A stretch of DNA of 64,000 nucleotides, taken from NCBI GenBank assembly GCA_964514385.1, contig CAZEQJ010000002.1:124001-188000 (forward strand), read 5' to 3'. Source of the stretch: CAZEQJ01 sp964514385. GTDB lineage: Bacteria > Bacteroidota > Bacteroidia > Cytophagales > Cyclobacteriaceae. The notes under the pieces were generated by a model, which was not told the DNA's origin, searched no databases, and saw nothing but the letters and a program-made list of their open reading frames with translations. The translations under genes and the position numbers were made by a program. Numbering within the stretch: the first letter of the stretch is position 1; every line of letters begins with the position of its first letter. Below, in pieces: positions 55,011 to 64,000 of this stretch.

Positions 55011-56759
55011 TCAAAGAGATGTTAGTATACTATCTCTTTCTTTATACAGTAATCCGGCAGCTGAAATTCCAATTAAAGTAAAGGTCCCGCCGGCCCACCA
55101 TTGGCCCATAAGTAACATGCCCGTCCCTAACAACACGCCGTAAATGAAAAGTGTACCAAATGAAATCCATTTGACGTAGGTTAGCGGACCATGGTGTGCA
55201 CTTACATGCTTCACGCTGCTGAATTGCCTCCACCCTTTACCGGGAGGATTGACCTTCCTGACAAAAGATGCCAGTACTCCTGCGTCTGTCGGTTGCGTAA
55301 AAATAGCTGTTACTATCCATGCCATGGTGGTAATGAATACACCGGATACCAATTGTAACCAGTCTGGTACATCCTGACAGATAAACCTGAATCCGATAGC
55401 GATAATGAGGCTTACAACCAGAGCAACAAGTTCGGCTGCTGCATTTATTCGCCACCAGAACCATCGTAATATATATAAAAGGCCGGTACCGGCACCTATT
55501 TGTACCAGTAGTTTAAAAGCATCCAGTGCGCTCTCCAGCAACAAAGCGATTACCATCGCAAGTGCCATCGAAACTACGATCATCACCCGTCCAAAATTCA
55601 ATTTGGCTTTTTCCGATGCTGACTTATCTAAAAAGCGTGCATAGAAGTCATGGGTAAGATAAGAGCTCCCCCAATTGAGGTGAGTGGAAATAGTAGACAT
55701 AAATGCGGCAACCAGGGAGGTAGTTACGAGTCCAAGCCAGCCATGAGGTATAAAACTCAGCATGGCAGGATATCCCATGTCATGCGAGACGATGCCACTT
55801 GCATTTGGAAAAGCTACACCAATATCCTGCACGGTTGGGAATACCACCAGTGATGCCAACGCCACAATTATCCAGGGCCACGGCCTTATCGCATAGTGCA
55901 CAATGTTGAATAGAAGTACTGATTTTAAAGCATCAGATTCGTTGCGGGCAGAGAGCATACGTTGTGCAATGTAACCTCCTCCGCCCGGCTCCGAGCCCGG
56001 ATACCATGTCGCCCACCATTGCACCAGTAGAGGGAGAATAAAAATGGATATCCAGAGTTCAGGTTGGCCGGCATCGGGCAAAAACTGTAATTTATCAGCT
56101 ACGTTGGGGTGATTCACCAGACCAGATAAACTTCCGACCGATGGATGATTAACGGCCACAATAGCAGCTACAAGAGCACCTGTTACAGACAGGAAAAACT
56201 GAAAAACATCTGTAATGAGTACACCCCGTAATCCACCCAGCATGCTGTAAATTACCGTGATGATGCCTGTAATCAGCACAGTATGCAAAGGGGTTAGCCC
56301 TAATAACACAGTGCCCAGCTTAATCGCAGCCAGCGAAACGGAGGCCATTATCAACACATTCAGTATTAAACCCAGGTAAACAGCTCTGAAACCTCTCAGA
56401 AATACAGCAATTTTGCCGCTATATCGTATTTCATAAAATTCCAGATCCGTCAGCACCTCACTACGGCGCCACAACCTCGCAAATACAAATACAGTGAGCA
56501 GCCCAGAAAGCAGAAAAGCCCACCACGTCCAGTTGCCGGCGATGCCATTTTGCCTTACAATGTCTGTGACGAGGTTGGGTGTGTCGGCAGAAAATGTAGT
56601 AGCAACCATAGAAACACCCAGCACCCACCAGGGCATATCATTGCCTGCTTTGAAGTAATCAGTTGAGGTCTTGTTACGCCGGGATACCCAGATACCGATG
56701 GTAAGCGAAATTAATATAAATAGTACGAGTATGCTCCAGTCAACAGGAGATAATGCCAT
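55011..56759 (-). CDS. Sodium:solute symporter family protein
   Basis: 582 residues with about 13-14 membrane segments. The N-terminus (VSRRNKTSTDYFKAGNDMPW) and SMVATTFSADTPNLVTDIV are typical of the SSS family (PF00474). GGYIAQRMLSARNESDALKS and AFMSTISTHLNWGSSYLTHD supply the sodium-site region. The substrate cannot be named. The stop codon lies within an 8-bp inverted repeat (55013-55039) that may help end transcription. It has its own -7 element. Confidence 0.9.
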   Translation of the reverse strand: MALSPVDWSILVLFILISLTIGIWVSRRNKTSTDYFKAGNDMPWWVLGVSMVATTFSADTPNLVTDIVRQNGIAGNWTWWAFLLSGLLTVFVFARLWRRSEVLTDLEFYEIRYSGKIAVFLRGFRAVYLGLILNVLIMASVSLAAIKLGTVLLGLTPLHTVLITGIITVIYSMLGGLRGVLITDVFQFFLSVTGALVAAIVAVNHPSVGSLSGLVNHPNVADKLQFLPDAGQPELWISIFILPLLVQWWATWYPGSEPGGGGYIAQRMLSARNESDALKSVLLFNIVHYAIRPWPWIIVALASLVVFPTVQDIGVAFPNASGIVSHDMGYPAMLSFIPHGWLGLVTTSLVAAFMSTISTHLNWGSSYLTHDFYARFLDKSASEKAKLNFGRVMIVVSMALAMVIALLLESALDAFKLLVQIGAGTGLLYILRWFWWRINAAAELVALVVSLIIAIGFRFICQDVPDWLQLVSGVFITTMAWIVTAIFTQPTDAGVLASFVRKVNPPGKGWRQFSSVKHVSAHHGPLTYVKWISFGTLFIYGVLLGTGMLLMGQWWAGGTFTLIGISAAGLLYKERDSILTSL

Positions 56760-56779
56760 AAGCTGTATTCATTTACTCA

Positions 56780-56787
56780 CAAATATA
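56780..56787 (-). promoter_or_regulatory. Bacteroidota-type -7 element (TATATTTG) of the symporter gene
   Basis: Exact match to TAnnTTTG on the minus strand, 20 bases before the symporter start at 56759. No clear -33 box. Confidence 0.58.
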
Positions 56788-56887
56788 GAAGTAAACCAGT
56801 GTAATCATTCCTTCTCTACAGGCCGATCTTTTGAGATGTATTACTGCAGGCTGAAAATATTTTCTAACGGGAAGAATAAAATTTTTG

Positions 56888-56895
56888 TAATTTTG
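56888..56895 (+). promoter_or_regulatory. Bacteroidota-type -7 element (TAATTTTG) immediately before a start codon
   Basis: Exact match to TAnnTTTG ending only 4 bases before the ATG at 56900. Transcription would then start at or next to the ATG, giving a leaderless mRNA. Confidence 0.5.
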
Positions 56896-56899
56896 TGCA

Positions 56900-58165
56900 A
56901 TGCAGACGTATGCAAATATTCTGTTGATAGCTATACCTGTATTTCTTGTTCTCATTCTCATTGAGGCATTATACGGCTATCTAAAGGGAAAAAACACGCT
57001 GAGAGGCCTGGATACAATATCCAGCCTTAGTAGTGGTATAACCAATATTGTCAAGGATTCCCTCGGTCTGATCGTGATTATTCTATCCTATGAGTGGCTT
57101 GTCAGTCATTTGGCAATCTTCAGGCTGGAGTCGCAATGGGCATTGTATGTTGTTGGGTTTATAGCTATTGATTTTGCTGGGTATTGGACGCATCGTCTAT
57201 CACACTCCATCAATCTATTCTGGAATGGTCATGCAGTACATCATAGCAGTGAAGAGTTTAATCTTCCCTGTGCGCTGCGTCAACCTATTTCCAATCTCAT
57301 CGGTATATATTCTTTCTTTTTGCTCCCTGCAGCCCTATTGGGAGTACCTGCACAGGTAATTGAAACTATTGCTCCGCTTCACCTTTTTCTTCAGTTCTGG
57401 TATCACACACGGCATATCGGCAAAATGGGATGGCTTGAATACATCATCATTACGCCGTCGCAGCACCGTGTTCATCATGCTATAAATCCGGAATATCTGG
57501 ATAAGAACCTGGGGCAGATTTTTTCATTCTGGGACAGGATGTTTGGTACCTTTCAGGAGGAGCTGGACGACGTACCGCCCGTGTACGGCATCACCCGTCC
57601 GATGAGGACATGGAACCCCATTAAGATCAATTTTAAGCATGCATGGCTCATGATTTCGGATGCCATCTATACTTCATCAATAAAAGATAAGCTGGTCTTA
57701 TGGTTTAAACCTCTTGGCTACAGACCTAAAGATCGGCGTGTGAAAGCTCCTGTTTATAAAATTGAGGATCCTTACCGCTTTGAGAAATATCATACCTCTG
57801 AAAGCAGATTTCTGCTCTTCTGGAGCTGGGGTCAGTTATTCTTTAGTCTTTTACTGCTGTGTTACATGTTCTGGCAGTTTACAGCTATTGGCTTTCCATT
57901 GCTGATGCTATATGGCCTATACCTTTTTCTTTCCGTCTACGGCTTTACTTCAGTAATGGATGGTGACAGAGCGGGTATTGTAATTGATATCATCCGTAAT
58001 ATTTATGCTATTGGCCTCATCCTTATCCAGGGCGGTTGGTTTAATATGAATGAGGTAGGGCCATTTTTAAGTCTTATTGTTTTTGTTTACTCTATGGTAT
58101 CGCTTTTTGGCTCTGTTTATTTTTTTATACAATCACGTAAAAAAGCAGCATTAACTCAATCCTGA
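56900..58165 (+). CDS. Sterol desaturase/fatty acid hydroxylase family protein
   Basis: 421 residues with several membrane segments (about 5-25, 45-65, 85-105, 140-165, and four more in the last 140 residues). The di-iron histidine motifs are HRLSH, HAVHH and HRVHH in order, as in the PF04116 family. The C-terminal hydrophobic extension is longer than in plain desaturases, as often seen in Bacteroidota. It probably hydroxylates or desaturates a lipid; the substrate is unknown. Confidence 0.9.
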   Translation: MQTYANILLIAIPVFLVLILIEALYGYLKGKNTLRGLDTISSLSSGITNIVKDSLGLIVIILSYEWLVSHLAIFRLESQWALYVVGFIAIDFAGYWTHRLSHSINLFWNGHAVHHSSEEFNLPCALRQPISNLIGIYSFFLLPAALLGVPAQVIETIAPLHLFLQFWYHTRHIGKMGWLEYIIITPSQHRVHHAINPEYLDKNLGQIFSFWDRMFGTFQEELDDVPPVYGITRPMRTWNPIKINFKHAWLMISDAIYTSSIKDKLVLWFKPLGYRPKDRRVKAPVYKIEDPYRFEKYHTSESRFLLFWSWGQLFFSLLLLCYMFWQFTAIGFPLLMLYGLYLFLSVYGFTSVMDGDRAGIVIDIIRNIYAIGLILIQGGWFNMNEVGPFLSLIVFVYSMVSLFGSVYFFIQSRKKAALTQS

Positions 58166-58170
58166 GCAGC

Positions 58171-59124
58171 CTATAGGTGGTTCTCCAGCCAGTCAACATA
58201 TTTTTTTATGCCCTCTTCAAGCGTATGGAATGGTTTTTCGTACCCTGCTTTTCGTAATTTATTCATGTTGGCTTCCGTGAAATACTGGTACTTATCACGT
58301 ATGTCAGCGGGAGTGTCAATAAATTCGATCTGTTCCGGCATGTTCAGTGCATTGAATACAGCATGTGCCAGATCAAGAAATGTTCTTGCTTTTCCTGATC
58401 CGAGGTTAAAGATCCCGTTTTGCGGTCTGTTTTCCATTAGAAACAGGCAAACACTGGTAATGTCATCAATATATACGAAGTCGCGTTGTTGCTCACCATC
58501 ACGATAATCAGGCCGATGACTTCTGAATAGCTTCATGCTACCTGTACTTTTTATCTGACGGTAGGCGTGCCATACTACCGATGCCATCCTGCCTTTGTGA
58601 TTTTCATAGGGCCCGTAAACGTTAAAAAACTTCAATCCAGCCCAGAAAAAGGGCTTTTTTTCCTGATGAATGGCCCAAAGGTCAAAATCCTGCTTAGATG
58701 CACCATAAGGATTCAATGGTTTAAGGTGATCAATAGCTGCATCATCATTATACCCGTGCTCACCGGCACCATAGGTGGCTGCGGAGGAAGCATAGATCAA
58801 GGGTAGCTGGTATTCAGCGCATTTAACCCATACCTTTTTGGAATACTCCAGATTGAGCCTGTCGAAAATCGCTTTGTCAAATTCGGTAGTGTCTGTCCGT
58901 GCTCCGATGTGAAATACACATTCAATTACCTCCTGATGCTCGTCGATAAAGGAGAAAAGGTCTTCACGGTCAATTTTATGATCATAAATGAGCCCCTCTT
59001 CATTGAGCAGGCGATCATCCCTGTGCCATAAATCGGCTATACATAAGGCCTTGTAGCCTTCAGCATTGAGTTTTCTTACCAGCTGACTGCCAATAAAACC
59101 AGCTGCTCCGGTGACTATTATCAT
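58171..59124 (-). CDS. hldD: ADP-L-glycero-D-manno-heptose-6-epimerase
   Basis: 317 residues, normal for HldD (RfaD). NAD(P)-binding GAAGFIGS (residues 6-13), ARTDTTE, and catalytic Y140 and K144 in NPYGASK, plus FFNVYGPYENHKGRMASV. HldD makes the heptose donor for the lipopolysaccharide inner core. lpxB lies close by on the other strand, so envelope lipid A/LPS genes are loosely grouped here. Convergent with the desaturase gene with only 5 bases between. Confidence 0.93.
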   Translation of the reverse strand: MIIVTGAAGFIGSQLVRKLNAEGYKALCIADLWHRDDRLLNEEGLIYDHKIDREDLFSFIDEHQEVIECVFHIGARTDTTEFDKAIFDRLNLEYSKKVWVKCAEYQLPLIYASSAATYGAGEHGYNDDAAIDHLKPLNPYGASKQDFDLWAIHQEKKPFFWAGLKFFNVYGPYENHKGRMASVVWHAYRQIKSTGSMKLFRSHRPDYRDGEQQRDFVYIDDITSVCLFLMENRPQNGIFNLGSGKARTFLDLAHAVFNALNMPEQIEFIDTPADIRDKYQYFTEANMNKLRKAGYEKPFHTLEEGIKKYVDWLENHL

Positions 59125-59136
59125 ACAGTTTTTTCA

Positions 59137-59144
59137 CAAAAATA
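59137..59144 (-). promoter_or_regulatory. Bacteroidota-type -7 element (TATTTTTG) of hldD
   Basis: Exact match to TAnnTTTG on the minus strand, 12 bases before the hldD start. Confidence 0.55.
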
Positions 59145-59213
59145 AGGAAAACCCCATGCTTTGCGAATCCGGCACTATTTTGTCTTACAGATGGTTTGTG
59201 GATAAATGAATCG

Positions 59214-59221
59214 TATATTTG
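59214..59221 (+). promoter_or_regulatory. Bacteroidota-type -7 element (TATATTTG) of queD-lpxB
   Basis: Exact match to TAnnTTTG, 16 bases before the queD ATG. A TTTG lies 15 bases upstream, slightly closer than usual for a -33 box. Confidence 0.6.
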
Positions 59222-59237
59222 CACAAAATTTTTATCC

Positions 59238-59654
59238 ATGGTTTTTGTAAGTCGGTCAGATCATTTTAATGCGGCGCACAAGCTCTATAACGATAAGTGG
59301 AGCAGGGAAAAAAATGAAGAAGTATTTGGCGGCTGTGCCAATGAAAACTGGCATGGACATAATTTTGAGCTGATCGTCACAGTTAAAGGACATCCCGACC
59401 CTGAGACAGGGTTTGTAGTGGATTTCAAACAACTGGGACAATTAATCAAGCATGAGATCATCGATAAGGTGGATCACAAAAACCTGAACCTTGATGTGGA
59501 TTTCATGAAAGGTAAAATGCCAAGCTGCGAGATACTGGTAATGGAGTTCTGGAAAATTCTGTCACCAGGGATAAAAAGGCTGGGAAAGCAAGCTGAGCTT
59601 CATAGTATCCGACTCTACGAAACCCCTAAAAATTACGCCGAATACTACGGCTGA
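59238..59654 (+). CDS. queD: 6-carboxytetrahydropterin synthase QueD
   Basis: 138 residues from the ATG at 59238; the earlier TTG start would begin upstream of the -7 element. Zinc ligands H14, H39 and H41 (FNAAHKL, WHGHNF) and catalytic C33 are present, along with DHKNLN and the glutamate in LYETPKNYAEYY. QueD makes 6-carboxytetrahydropterin, an early step towards preQ0 and queuosine; queA elsewhere in the window acts late in the same pathway. lpxB starts 5 bases after the stop. Confidence 0.94.
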   Translation: MVFVSRSDHFNAAHKLYNDKWSREKNEEVFGGCANENWHGHNFELIVTVKGHPDPETGFVVDFKQLGQLIKHEIIDKVDHKNLNLDVDFMKGKMPSCEILVMEFWKILSPGIKRLGKQAELHSIRLYETPKNYAEYYG

Positions 59655-59659
59655 TTATT

Positions 59660-60757
59660 GTGAGGTATTTTTTAATTGCGGGCGAAAAATCAGGGGACCT
59701 TCATGGGAGCAATCTGTTGCGCGAGCTGAAAAAAATTGATAAGCAGGCCTCATTCACAGGCATTGGAGGTGAAGCCATGGAAGCTGAGGGTATGCAGATG
59801 CTTTACCACTATAAAGATATTGCGCTAATGGGAATCGTGGAGGTGCTGCGCAATGTCTTCCGGTTCAAAAAATTAATTAAGACTGCTGCTAACGAGATAA
59901 GACAGTTTATGCCCGATGCTATTATTTTTATAGATTTTGGAGGGTTTAATCTACGCGTAGCAAAAAAAGTTACTGATCTTCAGGCCAAAAAATACTACTA
60001 CATCACACCCAAGGTGTGGGCCTGGAACCGGAAACGGGCATTTAAAATCGATAAATACACCGATCAGCGGTTTGTGATCCTGCCTTTCGAAAAACAGTTT
60101 TTTGAGCAGATGGGAATATCCGCACATTACGTTGGCAATCCGTTGCTTGATGCTTTCCGTCATTTTGTGCCCAAAAAAAATATATGGCAGGAAAAAAAGG
60201 TTATTGCCCTGATTCCGGGTAGCCGCATACAGGAAATAAAACTGATACTCCCGGTTATGGTCGATTCGGTAAAGAATATAAACCGTGATATGTATGAAGT
60301 GGTAGTGAGCCGCGTGAAACATATACCGGATGTTCTTTATGCTCCGGCCATGCACGAAGGCTTTGAGCTTTATGACGGCCACTCATACGATCTGCTTAAT
60401 GCTTCACATGCTGCGTTGGTGACTTCAGGGACAGCTTCATTGGAGACAGCGCTTTTCAAAGTACCACAGGTGGTCTGTTACAAGACGTCACCACTAACTT
60501 ACGCTATTGGCAGCAGACTGGTAAATGTTCCGTTTATTTCATTGCCTAATCTTATAGCAGGCCGCGAAGTAGTGCCGGAGCTACTTCAAAATGACTGTCA
60601 TGCAAAAAATCTAATCCACCATCTGGAAATGATTACTGATAGTGAACAAAGACAAAAACAACTCACAGGATACGATGAAATCCTGGATAGGCTTGGCAAT
60701 GCTTCTCCATCTAAAGATGTGGCAGAATATGTTTTTAGGGAATTAAGCTACCCGTAA
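59660..60757 (+). CDS. lpxB: Lipid-A-disaccharide synthase
   Basis: 365 residues from a GTG start. [23 protein letters not shown] and [14 protein letters not shown] at the N-terminus, [26 protein letters not shown] and [11 protein letters not shown] are all diagnostic. LpxB joins UDP-diacylglucosamine and lipid X to form the lipid A disaccharide. It is co-transcribed with queD and its last 15 bases overlap the convergent clpX. Confidence 0.97.
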   Translation: MRYFLIAGEKSGDLHGSNLLRELKKIDKQASFTGIGGEAMEAEGMQMLYHYKDIALMGIVEVLRNVFRFKKLIKTAANEIRQFMPDAIIFIDFGGFNLRVAKKVTDLQAKKYYYITPKVWAWNRKRAFKIDKYTDQRFVILPFEKQFFEQMGISAHYVGNPLLDAFRHFVPKKNIWQEKKVIALIPGSRIQEIKLILPVMVDSVKNINRDMYEVVVSRVKHIPDVLYAPAMHEGFELYDGHSYDLLNASHAALVTSGTASLETALFKVPQVVCYKTSPLTYAIGSRLVNVPFISLPNLIAGREVVPELLQNDCHAKNLIHHLEMITDSEQRQKQLTGYDEILDRLGNASPSKDVAEYVFRELSYP

Positions 60758-61969
60758 ACGGTTATATTTTGATTTCTCAAACTTCGCCACGGCGTACTCC
60801 CGGTCGATAACGTATTTTTTGTCCTTTTCTTTGGAAGAAGGGATGTCATACATGGCGTCCAGGACGATTGTCTCACAAATAGAACGCAGTCCTCTTGCGC
60901 CCAGATTAAATTCAATTGCTTTCGTCACGATATAATCCAGCGCCTTATCTTCAAATACCAGTTCAACATCCTCAAGTTCAAAAAGCCTGGTGTATTGCTT
61001 GATCAGCGCATTCTTGGGCTGTGTAAGTATAAGCTTCAAAGATTTGACATCAAGCGGGTCAAGGTGCGTAAGGATGGGCAACCTCCCGATAAGCTCCGGT
61101 ATAAGTCCGTAATCTTTCAGATCCTGGGCTACAATGTACTGCAGCATGTTGTCTTTGTCCAGGTTGAAGTCCTGACTTTCGGTAGAAAAGCCAATCGGAC
61201 TGGTATTGAGACGTTTAGAGATAAGCCGTTCGATACCATCAAATGCACCACCGCATATAAAAAGGATATTTTCAGTGTTTACTGTGATCATTTTCTGATC
61301 AGGGTGCTTGCGGCCTCCCTGTGGCGGTACATTGACGGATGTACCTTCAAGCAGCTTAAGTAAAGCCTGCTGCACGCCCTCGCCGCTTACATCGCGGGTG
61401 ATGGAAGGGTTATCTGATTTACGGGCTATTTTATCAAGTTCATCGATGTAAACGATACCTCGTTCGGCAGATTCCACATCGTAGTTGGCTGACTGCAGAA
61501 GTCGTGTAAGAATACTTTCTACATCCTCACCTACGTAGCCTGCCTCTGTTAAGACAGTAGCATCAGCAATACAGAAGGGCACATCGAGGATCTTGGCCAG
61601 TGTGCGGGCAAGGTAGGTTTTGCCTGTTCCTGTATTTCCCACCATGACGATATTGGATTTTTCAATGTTGATATCATCATCCATCGTTTTGTGGGAAACG
61701 CGTTTATAGTGATTGTATACCGCTACGGAAAGAACCTTTTTTGCCTCATCCTGTCCGATCACATATTGATCCAGAAACTTTTTAATTTCTTTCGGTTTAA
61801 TCAGGCTGAACTTGGGCTTTTGTCCCTGCTCCTTTGATTTACCTTCTTCAGTGAGTATCTGGTGTGCCTGATTGATGCAAATATTACAGATGTGCGCGTG
61901 GATACCTGAGATCATTAAATCGACATCCTTTTTCGCTCTTCCACAAAATGAACAAGTAACCTGCGCCAT
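60743..61969 (-). CDS. clpX: ATP-dependent Clp protease ATP-binding subunit ClpX
   Basis: 408 residues. The N-terminal zinc-binding domain has C6, C9, C28 and C31. The AAA+ domain has Walker [28 protein letters not shown] and the RKH-like pore segment following. The LGF-type loop for ClpP docking is present as IGFSTE. ClpX unfolds substrates, including tmRNA-tagged proteins, for ClpP. It follows clpP by 2 bases. Confidence 0.97.
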   Translation of the reverse strand: MAQVTCSFCGRAKKDVDLMISGIHAHICNICINQAHQILTEEGKSKEQGQKPKFSLIKPKEIKKFLDQYVIGQDEAKKVLSVAVYNHYKRVSHKTMDDDINIEKSNIVMVGNTGTGKTYLARTLAKILDVPFCIADATVLTEAGYVGEDVESILTRLLQSANYDVESAERGIVYIDELDKIARKSDNPSITRDVSGEGVQQALLKLLEGTSVNVPPQGGRKHPDQKMITVNTENILFICGGAFDGIERLISKRLNTSPIGFSTESQDFNLDKDNMLQYIVAQDLKDYGLIPELIGRLPILTHLDPLDVKSLKLILTQPKNALIKQYTRLFELEDVELVFEDKALDYIVTKAIEFNLGARGLRSICETIVLDAMYDIPSSKEKDKKYVIDREYAVAKFEKSKYNRLRVA

Positions 61970-61971
61970 AA

Positions 61972-62649
61972 TTATTTCCCTCCTAATACTTCATCAATAA
62001 TGCCATATGCCTTGGCTTCTGCAGATTTCATCCAGAAGTCACGGTCAGCATCTTTTTCAATTTTTTCTACAGATTGCCCGGTTTTATCAGACAGAATCTG
62101 ATGCAGTTCCTTTTTAAGCTCCAGACCCTGACGTACTGATATTTCAATGTCAGACGCCTTGCCGCCCACTCCTGCCATAGGCTGGTGGATCATTACACGG
62201 GCGTGGGGTAGAGCTGATCGTTTTCCCTTTTCTCCTGCAGTAAGGAGAATAGCTCCCATAGAGGCAGCAAGACCGGTGCAAATGGTAGCCACATCGGGAC
62301 CAATGTAATTCATCGTGTCATAAATACCCAGGCCGGCATATACGGATCCTCCCGGGCTGTTTATGTACATCTGGATATCTTTTTTCGAGTCAGTAGACTG
62401 TAAAAACAGCAGCTGAGCTACGATGATATTTGAAATCTGGTCATCAATGCCCATACCCAGAAAAATAATCCGGTCAGATATCAGGCGGGTAAATACATCA
62501 ATGGCGCGGAAGTTTCCGGGACGTTCCTCGATCACATACTGGGTCATATTTTGCACATCACCAATGTAATCATCTACCAGGGTGCCGGGTAGTCCCTGAT
62601 GCTTCACTGCGTAATTTCGGAATTCCTTCGTATCTATATTCATTTTCAT
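61972..62649 (-). CDS. clpP: ATP-dependent Clp protease proteolytic subunit ClpP
   Basis: 225 residues; ATG at 62649 or 62643. The catalytic serine is in [14 protein letters not shown], histidine in [14 protein letters not shown], and the aspartate follows in [10 protein letters not shown]. ClpP forms the 14-subunit chamber served by ClpX. The N-terminus is about 20 residues longer than the mature enzyme and may be a propeptide. It lies 33 bases after tig. Confidence 0.96.
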   Translation of the reverse strand: MKMNIDTKEFRNYAVKHQGLPGTLVDDYIGDVQNMTQYVIEERPGNFRAIDVFTRLISDRIIFLGMGIDDQISNIIVAQLLFLQSTDSKKDIQMYINSPGGSVYAGLGIYDTMNYIGPDVATICTGLAASMGAILLTAGEKGKRSALPHARVMIHQPMAGVGGKASDIEISVRQGLELKKELHQILSDKTGQSVEKIEKDADRDFWMKSAEAKAYGIIDEVLGGK

Positions 62650-62682
62650 TATTCAATTCGAAGTGTATACGTTTTGGATAAG

Positions 62683-64000
62683 TTAACTGTTTGCTTTCTT
62701 CTTGAAAGTATCCAAATCTACACTTTTTTCTGCAATCGACACGGTATTCATGATATGATCCATGATTTTGCCGTTAAACAGCTGCTCCTGTATGCGGGCA
62801 TAATTCTGACCGTTCTCTCCCTGCAGGTAATTGGATGCAAAAGCGTCCATCTGTGGTTCCAGTTCCGGAGGTATCGAGCCTCCAAACTGGCTGGCCATCA
62901 TCTGCTTGGTATAATCTACAATCTCCTCATAAGAAACATCCAGTTTGTTTTCGGTTGCAATTCGGTTCTGGATAAATGACCACTTCAGTTCTTTAACATA
63001 TATGTCAAAGTTCTTTTCAACCTGCTCAATACTTAAATTTGCCCTGGATCCTTTTGAAAGCCATCGCTTTACAAAGTTTTCCGGCATATTAATTTTTGTT
63101 TCTTCGATGAGCTTATCCTTGATATCACGTTGGAGTAGAGCGGTACTTTCGCGCTCATAATTGGATGCTACGGTTTCTTTCACCTTTTCACGAAACTCTT
63201 TTTCATCCTTCACCTTATCTTTTCCGAATACCTTATCAAAAAGCTCCTGATTGATTTCGGCCGGAGAGATGTTGTAAATATGGAGCACAGTAGCTTTAAA
63301 TTCGCCCTTGATCTTTTTTAGCTCAGCATCTGCAATGCCCAGAATATTGGATATATCGGGGTGATCCTTGAAGAGTTTTTTAAAGTCGAAGGTAACCTCA
63401 TCTCCTTTTTTCGCCCCTATGAATCGGGCGGATTCCTTTTTATTGGTCTTTTTCAGGTCAACAGGGATGTGCTTGAACTCTTCATCCGGGTTGTCGACAG
63501 ACACCATGTCAACATGTACTTCACTTTCCTCTGAAGCAGACTCTGGCTCTTCGCGCTTACCGTATTGCTTTTTTACATCATCAATCGTAGCGTTGAGAAT
63601 TTTATCATCTACCTTTATTAGGTGCTTGGTGACTTTTGTTTTGTCACTGAGAGGCAGCTTGAAGTCATCGAGTATGCCTACAGCGTATTCAAAATTAAAT
63701 TCTTTTTGATTATCCCAGTCAATGCTCTCAACAGATGATTCTTCAGGTAGAGGCTCTCCGATAAGTTTTATATCGTTTTTTTGAATATATTCACTGAGCG
63801 ATGAGGATAGCAGGTTGTTTATCTCTTCTACCAGAATAGATTTGCCGTACATCTTTTTGATGACACCCGGCGGCACTTTTCCCGGCCTGAAACCCTTGAG
63901 TTGGGCTTTTTTGCTATATTCCTTTACTTTTTGATCTACTTTTGGTTGATAATCTTCTTCAACCAATGTAACTTTAATTAGACCTTCGTTATTTTCTTTT
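62683..64000 (-). CDS. tig: Trigger factor, N-terminus off the right edge
   Basis: About 439 residues visible; the frame runs through the right edge, and the first residues seen (KENNEGLIKVTLVEEDYQPK) fit a start roughly ten residues further on. The ribosome-binding signature appears as KAQLKGFRPGKVPPGVIKKMYG. The central PPIase-like domain is degenerate, as is usual in Bacteroidota, and the C-terminal helical arms follow (YIKNDIKLIGEPLPEE, MPENFVKRWL). It is a ribosome-bound chaperone. The order tig-clpP-clpX is conserved in most bacteria. Confidence 0.95.
   Translation of the reverse strand, partial: KENNEGLIKVTLVEEDYQPKVDQKVKEYSKKAQLKGFRPGKVPPGVIKKMYGKSILVEEINNLLSSSLSEYIQKNDIKLIGEPLPEESSVESIDWDNQKEFNFEYAVGILDDFKLPLSDKTKVTKHLIKVDDKILNATIDDVKKQYGKREEPESASEESEVHVDMVSVDNPDEEFKHIPVDLKKTNKKESARFIGAKKGDEVTFDFKKLFKDHPDISNILGIADAELKKIKGEFKATVLHIYNISPAEINQELFDKVFGKDKVKDEKEFREKVKETVASNYERESTALLQRDIKDKLIEETKINMPENFVKRWLSKGSRANLSIEQVEKNFDIYVKELKWSFIQNRIATENKLDVSYEEIVDYTKQMMASQFGGSIPPELEPQMDAFASNYLQGENGQNYARIQEQLFNGKIMDHIMNTVSIAEKSVDLDTFKKKANS

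Noticed and set aside
59196..59237. TTG start for queD
   Set aside because: It lies upstream of the -7 promoter element, and the ATG at 59238 gives the normal QueD N-terminus.
1..64000. CRISPR arrays, insertion sequences, prophage, tRNA or rRNA genes
   Set aside because: No regularly spaced repeats, transposase-like frames, or tRNA-like sequences other than the tmRNA ends were seen.

Overview
The window looks like chromosomal core DNA from a Bacteroidota, most likely a marine or soil Cytophagales-type bacterium. The signs are Bacteroidota-type promoters (TTTG, a gap of about 20, then TAnnTTTG) upstream of several genes with little Shine-Dalgarno signal; a secreted protein with a C-terminal type IX secretion (T9SS) sorting domain; a TonB-dependent receptor with a carboxypeptidase-like N-terminal domain; a tmRNA tag (GESNYAMAA) close to the Cytophaga type; and the gene order rplM-rpsI-rpsB-tsf. 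I saw no tRNA gene, rRNA gene, insertion sequence, prophage or CRISPR array.

Layout. 1-2.5 kb: a secreted zinc metalloprotease (cut by the left edge) and radC. 2.5-7.7 kb, mostly minus strand: rpsT, ettA, ispD, queA, recA, with a small plus-strand DUF2795 gene. 7.8-12.2 kb, plus strand: a predicted aminopeptidase, a DUF3108 protein, a PhoB/PhoR-like two-component pair and an RluA-type pseudouridine synthase. 12.2-15.4 kb: the ribosomal protein/EF-Ts operon and a DUF456 membrane protein. 15.5-20 kb: a TonB-dependent receptor and a DUF4139 (mucoidy-inhibitor-like) gene split by one in-frame amber codon. 20-30 kb: housekeeping and envelope genes, including a LysM lytic transglycosylase, and dnaX with an A10 slippery run expected to yield gamma and tau forms.

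30.5-35.1 kb is a compact stress module: an ArsC-like/four-helix fusion protein, a lone receiver, an NtrC-type sigma-54 activator, a soluble PAS histidine kinase, dps preceded by a good sigma-54 promoter match, and a YtxH protein. It is followed by tmRNA. 36.9-42.6 kb, minus strand, is an operon of a TetR regulator, a LolA-like protein, two FtsX-type permeases, a LolD-like ATPase and an outer-membrane barrel. It looks like an envelope-spanning export system. A 10-N assembly gap in one permease appears to be a false gap between overlapping contig ends. 42.7-46 kb: a CPA2 antiporter, a glutaredoxin-like protein and an iron/cobalamin-type ABC permease and ATPase without a binding protein.

46-54 kb is one 2668-residue secreted protein joining a PhoD-like phosphatase, two copies of a beta-propeller ('choice-of-anchor I') module, two Fn3 domains, a 5'-nucleotidase-like metallophosphoesterase, two Ig-like repeats and a T9SS sorting domain. 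Its start codon lies in an 11-bp perfect hairpin. 54.4-64 kb: a STAS-like protein, a sodium/solute symporter, a sterol-desaturase-family hydroxylase, hldD, queD, lpxB, and tig-clpP-clpX cut by the right edge.

The strongest candidates for undescribed biology are the phosphatase megaprotein with its start-codon hairpin, the sigma-54/dps/ArsC-like module, the TetR-controlled ABC/LolA-like/porin operon, and the dnaX frameshift.
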